From an uncultured Actinomycetes bacterium (GTDB lineage Bacteria > Actinomycetota > Actinomycetes > Nanopelagicales > Nanopelagicaceae), in NCBI GenBank assembly GCA_903890345.1, contig CAITAV010000109.1:1-10341 (forward strand): a DNA stretch of 10,341 nucleotides. Reading direction: 5' to 3'. The translations under genes and the position numbers were made by a program. Below, piece after piece: positions 1 to 5,819 of the stretch; position 1 is the stretch's first letter; each line of letters opens with the position of its first letter. The notes below the pieces were generated by a model. That model ran no database searches. It was not told the origin of the DNA and saw only the letters and a program-made list of their open reading frames with translations.

Positions 1-258
1 TCCATCACAAATTCTGGTTGTAAATTTAACGCACCTAGTGGAACAGTGACACGAGTTTCAAGTGCATCTTTTGGAAAACTATCTCCGCGTCATGACGAAT
101 CTGAAATGGAAATTCGTGCATCATGGAGTCCAATTGTTGAAGATCCACGTGATTTAATAAAACACATTGAAGGCTGGTGCAATTTAATTGCCGAAGTTTC
201 AGGTTTACAACCCGTTCCAGAAGGTGTTTCTGCAATTACTTCTGCCAAGCGAAGATAA
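1..258 (+). CDS. DUF3000 family protein, C-terminal part (5' end outside window)
   Basis: Frame 1 is open from the left edge to a TAA at 256-258, giving 85 residues of a protein whose start lies outside the window. The fragment has a Ser-Gly-Thr-Val-Thr-Arg-Val stretch, then Phe-Gly, then Glu-Ile-Arg-Ala-Ser-Trp, and near the end Gly-Leu-Gln-Pro-Val-Pro-Glu-Gly-Val. These match my recollection of the C-terminal half of DUF3000, an actinobacterial family of unknown function that commonly sits next to RNase D. The internal ATG at about 106 is a methionine inside the conserved part, not a start. The next gene begins 3 nt after the stop, so the two are probably co-transcribed. No function can be given. 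Confidence 0.8.
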   Translation, partial: SITNSGCKFNAPSGTVTRVSSASFGKLSPRHDESEMEIRASWSPIVEDPRDLIKHIEGWCNLIAEVSGLQPVPEGVSAITSAKRR

Positions 259-261
259 CGA

Positions 262-1566
262 ATGAGTGAAACAACGCCGCAAACTCCTGAGGCAGTGCCT
301 TTATTAACCCCAGCAGAAGGTGTCCCACCCGTCGTTGATACTGAAGAAAAATTCCTTTCAACACTACAGAGTTTGAAAAATGGAACCGGCCCATTCGCTG
401 TCGATGCCGAGCGAGCTTCTGGATACAAATACAGCGCCCGCGCATATCTGATTCAAGTTAAAAGAGAGGGTGGCGGATTACATCTGATTGATCCGATTCC
501 TTTTGGTCCGGGCCATTCGCTCTTCACTCAACTTAATGAACTTCTCAATACCGATGAAGTGATTCTGCACGCGAGTACACAAGATCTTCCATGTTTACGT
601 GAAGTAGGTATAAATCCCTCAAAGTTATTTGATACTGAATTAGGTGGACGAATTGCTGGATTGCCACGAGTTGGGTTAGGCCCACTTCTTGAATCCCTCA
701 TGGGAGTTTCTCTAGCAAAAGAGCACTCCGCAGTTGATTGGTCCACCCGTCCTTTGCCACATGAGTGGCTTAATTACGCAGCTTTAGATGTTGAATTATT
801 GATCCCGCTTCGAAATAAAATGTATGAATTACTGAGCGAAGCAAAGAAGTGGAAATGGGCAGAACAGGAATTCGCATCAATTTTGTTATCACCACCTGCT
901 CCTCCTCGTATTGATCCATGGCGCCGCACATCGGGGATGCACAAAATTAAAAAACGCGACCAGCTCGCGGTAATCAAAAACTTGTGGATTGCCCGAAATG
1001 AAATCGCCCAGACACACGATGTTTCCAGCGGAAAACTCCTCAATGATGCTGGAATTATTGAATTAGCAATTCATAAACCGACTACGAAAAAAGATATCGA
1101 AAAGACTTTACGTCCAATTGGTATGCGAGCGCGTTGGTCAGAAAATATGTCCACGTGGATATCTGCCATAGAAAGCGCAGTTAACGCTCCTGAAGATCAG
1201 TGGCCGCCAATGAAATCTGGAGCAGATACCTTGCCTCCAATTAAATTGTGGCGAGAAAGATTTCCAGAGAAATATGCGCCTCTTACACATGCACGATTTG
1301 CAATCGAAACTCTGTCCCACGACTTATCAATACCTGCAGAAAACTTAATCTCCCCTGAAGTCATCCGAAGAATATGTTGGGCACCACCGGCTGCAAGTAC
1401 AGCTGCTCTTGACGTGGCGGCGGTGGCAGAAGCTATGGCGGGACTCGGTGCAAGGTCGTGGCAGATCGAAATCGTGGCAGCCCCTGTAGCCACAGCCCTT
1501 CTTGAGCGCGAACCCCGAGAAATTCCCGTGCCAGAAACGCCCGAAACTGAGCCAGCTGTAGATTGA
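262..1566 (+). CDS. rnd: Ribonuclease D (DEDDy exonuclease with HRDC domain)
   Basis: A 434-residue cytoplasmic 3'-5' exoribonuclease, of a family that trims tRNA precursors and other structured RNA. The DEDDy catalytic set is visible: motif I Asp48-Ala-Glu50, motif II Asp108 (in His-Ala-Ser-Thr-Gln-Asp-Leu-Pro), and motif III Tyr172 with Asp176. An HRDC nucleic-acid-binding domain covers about 225-306. A C-terminal helical domain of the type attached to actinobacterial RNase D covers about 327-420, followed by a Pro/Glu-rich tail. The first 25 or so residues are low-complexity and poorly conserved. The ATG lies 3 nt after the DUF3000 stop with only a weak GAAG 7 nt upstream, so translation is probably coupled to the upstream gene. 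Length and domain order are normal for the group. Real RNA substrates in this lineage are not known from the sequence. Confidence 0.93.
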   Translation: MSETTPQTPEAVPLLTPAEGVPPVVDTEEKFLSTLQSLKNGTGPFAVDAERASGYKYSARAYLIQVKREGGGLHLIDPIPFGPGHSLFTQLNELLNTDEVILHASTQDLPCLREVGINPSKLFDTELGGRIAGLPRVGLGPLLESLMGVSLAKEHSAVDWSTRPLPHEWLNYAALDVELLIPLRNKMYELLSEAKKWKWAEQEFASILLSPPAPPRIDPWRRTSGMHKIKKRDQLAVIKNLWIARNEIAQTHDVSSGKLLNDAGIIELAIHKPTTKKDIEKTLRPIGMRARWSENMSTWISAIESAVNAPEDQWPPMKSGADTLPPIKLWRERFPEKYAPLTHARFAIETLSHDLSIPAENLISPEVIRRICWAPPAASTAALDVAAVAEAMAGLGARSWQIEIVAAPVATALLEREPREIPVPETPETEPAVD

Positions 1567-1567
1567 A

Positions 1568-1591
1568 TTACGCAACGTTTGAGTTGCGTAA
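1568..1591. repeat. Perfect 9-bp inverted repeat with 6-nt loop between rnd and the iron permease
   Basis: TTACGCAAC at 1568-1576 and GTTGCGTAA at 1583-1591 are exact reverse complements around the loop GTTTGA, starting 2 nt after the rnd stop. As RNA this is a 9-bp hairpin with four G-C pairs. No U-tract follows (next bases ATCGCC), so it is not a classical intrinsic terminator, though it could still help end the rnd transcript. As DNA it is a symmetrical operator candidate whose right arm covers the predicted -35 of the next gene. It does not resemble the DtxR/IdeR box or the Fur box as I know them. Confidence 0.6.
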
Positions 1592-1612
1592 ATCGCCACC
1601 CTGTTCTAGATT
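1584..1612 (+). promoter_or_regulatory. Predicted promoter of the iron permease gene, probably leaderless
   Basis: A -10 hexamer TAGATT (1607-1612) fits the actinobacterial TANNNT pattern and lies 6 nt before the ATG at 1619, so transcription would begin at or next to the A of the start codon. A -35-like TTGCGT (1584-1589) sits 17 bp upstream, inside the right arm of the inverted repeat. There is no Shine-Dalgarno sequence in the gap, which agrees with a leaderless mRNA. The spacing matches that seen before dxs. Prediction from sequence only. Confidence 0.55.
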
Positions 1613-1618
1613 ATTCCC

Positions 1619-2443
1619 ATGTTAAGTACATTCCTCATCGCGCTACGCGAAGGCCTAGAAGCCGCCCTGATCGTTGGAATCCTTGTTGCCTACCTTGTAA
1701 AAACTGGTCGCAACCATTTATTGGCACCCCTATGGGCGGGCGTCTCTATAGCAATCGTTGCCAGCCTTGCACTCGGTGGTTTCCTTTCATTCACATCTGC
1801 AGAGCTCACTCCGCGTGGTGAAGAATTTTTTGCCGGTACAACTTCTTTCTTGGCAGTTGGTTTTGTTACATGGATGGTTTTTTGGATGCAGCGAGCAGCA
1901 CGTGGGTTGCGCGATGAACTGCACGGAAAAGTTGATTCGGCTGTAGGAGCAGGCTCTCTAGCGATTGCAGTAACTGCATTTGTGGCCGTTGTTCGCGAAG
2001 GCTTGGAAACTGCGCTCTTTATCTACACAAACTTTAAAACAGTTGGTGCTGCATCATCTGCAACTGTTGGATTGATACTCGGTCTGGCTTTGGCAGTTGC
2101 TCTCGGCTATTTGATATATAACCGATCAGTTAAAATCAATCTTGGTAAATTTTTCCAAATCACCGGAACCGCACTCATAATTGTCGCAGCCGGTGTTCTC
2201 TCTTACGGAATTCATGAGTATCAAGAGTTGGGTTGGCTACCCGGAGCTGAATCATTTATTTGGGATGTCACTAGTTGGATGGCTAAGGATTCAATCCTTG
2301 CCACCGTACTAGCGGGATCTATCGGATTTGATACCACCACATCATGGTTGCAATTCCTTGTGGCTGGTACCTACATTGGTCTCGTTCTCTGGCTTTATTT
2401 AAAGCCCGCACGAGCATCAAAGAAGAATCTCGTTTCAGCCTAG
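1619..2443 (+). CDS. efeU: FTR1/EfeU-family iron permease
   Basis: A 274-residue polytopic membrane protein of the FTR1/OFeT family, which moves iron across the cytoplasmic membrane. Both family signature motifs Arg-Glu-Gly-Leu-Glu are present, at residues 10-14 in the first membrane helix and 126-130 in the fourth; their acidic residues bind iron. Roughly seven hydrophobic segments can be drawn (about 2-26, 36-58, 72-90, 110-135, 147-166, 178-198, 244-262), as expected. The conserved His-Glu-Tyr-Gln-Glu-Leu-Gly (199-205) before the last helix is also typical. In E. coli-type systems EfeU works with EfeO and the haem peroxidase EfeB; neither is in this window, so partners must be elsewhere or absent. 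The start at 1619 places the first motif correctly and has no ribosome binding site, consistent with leaderless translation. Iron rather than another metal is inferred from the family. Confidence 0.92.
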   Translation: MLSTFLIALREGLEAALIVGILVAYLVKTGRNHLLAPLWAGVSIAIVASLALGGFLSFTSAELTPRGEEFFAGTTSFLAVGFVTWMVFWMQRAARGLRDELHGKVDSAVGAGSLAIAVTAFVAVVREGLETALFIYTNFKTVGAASSATVGLILGLALAVALGYLIYNRSVKINLGKFFQITGTALIIVAAGVLSYGIHEYQELGWLPGAESFIWDVTSWMAKDSILATVLAGSIGFDTTTSWLQFLVAGTYIGLVLWLYLKPARASKKNLVSA

Positions 2444-2447
2444 TACT

Positions 2448-2475
2448 TTTACTTTTGGCTACTGCCGAGTAACCT
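2448..2475 (+). promoter_or_regulatory. Possible promoter for the thiolase-fadB pair
   Basis: In the 71-nt gap after the iron permease, TTTACT (2448-2453) and TAACCT (2470-2475) form a -35/-10 pair with a 16-bp spacer. This would give a leader of roughly 30 nt containing a purine-rich ribosome binding site, GAGAGAAG (2501-2508), 6 nt before the thiolase ATG. The hexamers are weak, and read-through from the iron permease cannot be excluded because no terminator hairpin is visible in the gap. Confidence 0.3.
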
Positions 2476-2514
2476 ATGAGCACCTCACACAGGAGTCATA
2501 GAGAGAAGTCCTAG

Positions 2515-3705
2515 ATGTCGCGTTCAGTGGTTTTAGTCGATGCCGTACGTACTCCATTTGGAAAAGCTGGCAGTTTGTATGCCGGCACCCGCGCCGATGA
2601 TTTGATCGTTCGTGCAATGCGAGGACTTCTAGAGCGTAATCCAAAGATTGCTCCAACAGATATTGATGACGTTGCGATTGCTGCTGCTACACAAAGTGGC
2701 GATCAAGGAATGAATATTGGTCGAAGTGCAACGCTTTTGGCTGGATTACCAAACTCAGTTCCTGGTTACTCAATTGATCGTTGGTGCGCCGGTGCATTAA
2801 CTGCAATGACAACAATTGCTGGATCAATTGCAATGGGAGCCTACGACGTCGGTATCGCAGGCGGCGTTGAACATATGGGAAATCACCCAATGGGCGAAGG
2901 TATGGATCCAAATCCACGTTACCTTGCAGAGAAAATTGTTGAACAAGATGCACTTGCAATGGGAAATACAGCAGAGCGTTTACATGATCGCTTCCCTGCA
3001 ATTACCAAAGAGCGTGCAGATAGATATGCACTCGGTTCTCAGGAAAAAACTGCGAAAGCATACGCTGCAGGAAAAATACAAAAAGATTTGATTCCCACTG
3101 CCACAAGAAACCCCGAACTCGGTTGGTCAATTGCAACAGTTGATGAACCACCACGTCCTGGCACAACTATGGAAGCACTCGCAGCTCTTAAGACACCATT
3201 TCGCCCTGCTGGTCGAGTCACTGCCGGAAACGCTGCTGGACTCAATGATGGCGCAACAGTTTCATTATTAGCCAGTGAAGATTTTGCAAAAGAAAAAGGA
3301 CTTTCAATTAAGGCTCGCCTAGTAACTTTTGCATTCGCTGGCGTAGAACCAGAAGTAATGGGTTACGGACCAGTACCTGCAACTGAAAAAGCGCTTAAGA
3401 AAGCTGGCTTAACAATTGCCGACATTGGTCTATTTGAAATTAACGAAGCATTCGCAGTTCAAGTTCTCGCTTTTCTTGACCACTTTGGAATTGCAGATGA
3501 CGATCCTCGAGTAAATCCCGTCGGTGGCGCGATTGCTGTTGGTCACCCACTTGCATCCTCTGGTGTGCGCTTGGCTCTTAATTTAGCTCGCGGTTTCGAA
3601 GAACATCCTGAAGTGCGTTATGGCATAACAACTATGTGTATCGGACTTGGTATGGGCGGAACAATTATTTGGGAAAACCCACACTTTACGAAGGGTGCAA
3701 AGTAA
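2515..3705 (+). CDS. fadA: Acetyl-CoA acyltransferase (3-ketoacyl-CoA thiolase, FadA-like)
   Basis: A 396-residue cytoplasmic thiolase that cleaves 3-ketoacyl-CoA with CoA into acetyl-CoA and a shortened acyl-CoA. The catalytic set is complete: nucleophile Cys91 in Asp-Arg-Trp-Cys-Ala-Gly, the Asn-Glu-Ala-Phe motif at 310-313, His344 in Gly-His-Pro-Leu-Ala-Ser-Ser-Gly, and Cys375 in Met-Cys-Ile-Gly-Leu-Gly-Met-Gly-Gly. Length is standard for the family. The motif around Cys91 has Gly where the Ser of the common Cys-Ala-Ser form would be. The stop shares one base with the fadB start (TAATG), so the two are translationally coupled and probably form the alpha/beta beta-oxidation complex. A biosynthetic acetyl-CoA acetyltransferase is the alternative, but the fadB neighbour favours degradation. 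The start follows GAGAGAAG by 6 nt; the in-frame ATG at 2476 is cut off by a TAG just before 2515. Confidence 0.93.
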   Translation: MSRSVVLVDAVRTPFGKAGSLYAGTRADDLIVRAMRGLLERNPKIAPTDIDDVAIAAATQSGDQGMNIGRSATLLAGLPNSVPGYSIDRWCAGALTAMTTIAGSIAMGAYDVGIAGGVEHMGNHPMGEGMDPNPRYLAEKIVEQDALAMGNTAERLHDRFPAITKERADRYALGSQEKTAKAYAAGKIQKDLIPTATRNPELGWSIATVDEPPRPGTTMEALAALKTPFRPAGRVTAGNAAGLNDGATVSLLASEDFAKEKGLSIKARLVTFAFAGVEPEVMGYGPVPATEKALKKAGLTIADIGLFEINEAFAVQVLAFLDHFGIADDDPRVNPVGGAIAVGHPLASSGVRLALNLARGFEEHPEVRYGITTMCIGLGMGGTIIWENPHFTKGAK

Positions 3706-5819
3706 TGAGTACTTCTGCAGATCTCACACTTCCAGAAGGGGCTCCGGAAGAAGTTATTACACATGCATTTCTACGCCCAGTTGATTTAACTCCATTTGGA
3801 TTTAACGGGACATTGGCACTGATTACTTTAGATAACGGCTTAGATCACACGCGGCCAAACACATTTGGTGCGAAGTCCCTTGCAGCCCTTAACGATTCGA
3901 TAACCGCAGCTATCGCAACGGCGCCTGCTGCGATAGCAATCACCGGCAAACCATTCATTTTTGCAGCTGGCGCAGATTTATCCGCACTTGCATTTCTTAC
4001 TAAGCGTGAACAATCCCTAGCAATTGGAAAATTAGGTCACGATGTCTTTCGTCGACTGGGCGAAATTGAAATCCCCACATTCTCATTTATCAATGGTTTA
4101 GCACTCGGTGGTGGGTTGGAAGTTGGTCTTCACTGTAATTACCGAACTCTCTCTTCTACAGCCTTTACCGGTTTACCAGAAGTTTTCCTTGGGCTAGTAC
4201 CCGGGTGGGGCGGTGCAACACTTCTTCCGAAATTAATTGGTCCAGAAAAAGCTGTTCAAGTAATCATGCTCAATGCGCTAAATAACAACACAATGATGAA
4301 AGCTAAAGATGCACTTACGCTAGGTGTAGTTGATGCAGTGTATGAACCAGCGGACTTCCTTGAAAAATCTGTTGCCTTTGCGGCTTCTGTCTTAAGTGGC
4401 GCAACAAAAATTGAAAGAAAAGATTTCAGTAACGATCCAGCATGGGATAGTGCACTTGCCACCGGTCGAGCAGCTGCTCTTAAAAAATATGGCGGTGCTG
4501 AAATTGCTGCGCCAACTCGCGCATTGAAACTTATCGCCGAATCAAAAACTGCAACGCGTTCAAGTGGATTTGATGCCGAAGATCAAGCACTTGCAGATTT
4601 GACCATGGCAGATCCGCTACGTGCCTCTTTATATGCATTTAACTTGATTCAAAAGAAACGCAAAAAAGTTGAAGGTGCGCCAAAGCCTGCACTCGGTCGC
4701 AAAGTAACAAAGGTAGGCGTTGTTGGAGCCGGATTAATGGCTTCACAACTTGCACTCTTGTTTGTCCGAAATCTTAAATGTCCTGTTGTTATGACAGATA
4801 TTGATCAAGCTCGTGCAGACAAAGGTGTTGCATGGGTCCACGCAGAGTTAGCAAAGCTTGTTGAGAAACGACGCATGTCGAAAGAGAGTGCCGATCGTCT
4901 CGCAGCCCTTGTATCTGGTTCTGCTGATCAAAGCGTATTCGCTGGTTGCGATTTCGTGATTGAAGCAATCTTTGAAGAACTCTCACTCAAGCAAGAGTTG
5001 TTTAAAAAATTAGAGAACATTATTTCACCTGAGTGTGTTCTAGCGACTAATACATCATCACTTTCTGTGCAAGCCATGAGTGAAGGGCTAAAGAATCCTG
5101 AACGAGTCGTTGGTTTTCACTTCTTTAATCCAGTTGCGATCATGCCGCTTCTAGAAGTTGCGCGTACGGAACACACTGATGATGCGACAACTGCAACAGC
5201 GGTTAATGTTGGTAAAGAGTTAAAGAAGACGATGGTCATCACTAAAGATGCTCCAGGTTTTGTGGTCAATCGTTTGCTTACACGTTTCATGGGCGAAATC
5301 ACGGATGCAATGGATGAAGGCACTCCCCCAGAAATTGCAGATAATGCGATGCGATCAATTGGTTTTCCTATGTCTCCATTTGAATTACTCGGACTTGTGG
5401 GCCCTGGTGTTGCTCTACATGTTTCAGAGACCCTCAATAAAAACCTCGGACCTCGTTACAAAATTTCACCAACTATGCAAGCAATGGTTAAGGGCGGTAT
5501 TCGTACGTTCTACATCAAAGATGACAAAGGCGCCTTTGTTGCAAATCCCGAAGCGGTTGCACTTATCGTTTCTGGAAATAAGGCATCTACTGCAGAAGAA
5601 GTTCGCTCCCGTGCACTGACAGCACTTGCTGAAGAAGCGCGCATGATGCTCGATGAAGGTGTTGTGGCAACTCCTGCAGAGATTGATTTGTGCATGTTAC
5701 TTGGCGCTGGTTGGCCGATGCATCTTGGCGGAATATTGCCGTACTTAGATCGCGAAGGAATTAGCGAAGCTGTGTGCGCGAAGCGTTTTCATCAGCCGGG
5801 AATTGCATCTCTTCCTTAA
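3705..5819 (+). CDS. fadB: Beta-oxidation multifunctional protein: enoyl-CoA hydratase / 3-hydroxyacyl-CoA dehydrogenase
   Basis: A 704-residue fusion carrying two successive beta-oxidation activities. The N-terminal crotonase domain (about 15-270) keeps the oxyanion-hole region Ala-Ala-Gly-Ala-Asp-Leu (87-92) and both catalytic glutamates, Glu139 in Gly-Gly-Gly-Leu-Glu and Glu159 in Gly-Leu-Pro-Glu. The dehydrogenase half starts with a Rossmann NAD-binding motif Gly-Ala-Gly-Leu-Met-Ala (341-346), then Asn-Thr-Ser-Ser (449-452), the catalytic His472 in His-Phe-Phe-Asn-Pro, its partner Glu484, and Lys-Asp-Ala-Pro-Gly-Phe-Val-Val-Asn-Arg (514-523). Two C-terminal helical domains complete it. 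The ATG at 3705 overlaps the thiolase stop by 1 bp, with GAAGG (3690-3694) as ribosome binding site. A longer in-frame reading from 3636 would lie inside the thiolase gene and is not needed. The 3' end overlaps dxs antisense by 59 bp. The C-terminus ends where I expect for actinobacterial homologues. Confidence 0.95.
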   Translation: MSTSADLTLPEGAPEEVITHAFLRPVDLTPFGFNGTLALITLDNGLDHTRPNTFGAKSLAALNDSITAAIATAPAAIAITGKPFIFAAGADLSALAFLTKREQSLAIGKLGHDVFRRLGEIEIPTFSFINGLALGGGLEVGLHCNYRTLSSTAFTGLPEVFLGLVPGWGGATLLPKLIGPEKAVQVIMLNALNNNTMMKAKDALTLGVVDAVYEPADFLEKSVAFAASVLSGATKIERKDFSNDPAWDSALATGRAAALKKYGGAEIAAPTRALKLIAESKTATRSSGFDAEDQALADLTMADPLRASLYAFNLIQKKRKKVEGAPKPALGRKVTKVGVVGAGLMASQLALLFVRNLKCPVVMTDIDQARADKGVAWVHAELAKLVEKRRMSKESADRLAALVSGSADQSVFAGCDFVIEAIFEELSLKQELFKKLENIISPECVLATNTSSLSVQAMSEGLKNPERVVGFHFFNPVAIMPLLEVARTEHTDDATTATAVNVGKELKKTMVITKDAPGFVVNRLLTRFMGEITDAMDEGTPPEIADNAMRSIGFPMSPFELLGLVGPGVALHVSETLNKNLGPRYKISPTMQAMVKGGIRTFYIKDDKGAFVANPEAVALIVSGNKASTAEEVRSRALTALAEEARMMLDEGVVATPAEIDLCMLLGAGWPMHLGGILPYLDREGISEAVCAKRFHQPGIASLP
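5761..5819. other. 59-bp convergent overlap of the fadB and dxs 3' ends
   Basis: The dxs stop (TTA at 5761-5763 on the + strand) lies 59 bp inside fadB, whose TAA is at 5817-5819. The last 18 codons of dxs (residues 622-639) and its stop are therefore antisense to the last codons of fadB. No intergenic space is left for a terminator between the two convergent genes, and I see no strong hairpin with a U-tract nearby. Their transcripts would have complementary 3' ends. Confidence 0.9.

Noticed and set aside
46..258. A separate 70-residue gene starting at 46
   Set aside because: The codon at 46 is ACA-GTG context inside an open frame that continues to the left edge, and conserved DUF3000 residues lie upstream of it.
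1568..1591. Inverted repeat as a DtxR/IdeR or Fur box
   Set aside because: The bases do not match the consensus of either regulator as I know them; retained only as an unassigned palindrome.
2687..3001. A 104-residue minus-strand ORF inside the thiolase gene
   Set aside because: Composition is rich in Gln and Leu as expected from the reverse frame of this gene; no start signal or family resemblance.
3636..3704. FadB with a 23-residue N-terminal extension from the ATG at 3636
   Set aside because: The extension lies in another frame over the conserved thiolase C-terminus; the ATG at 3705 has a ribosome binding site and the usual TAATG coupling.
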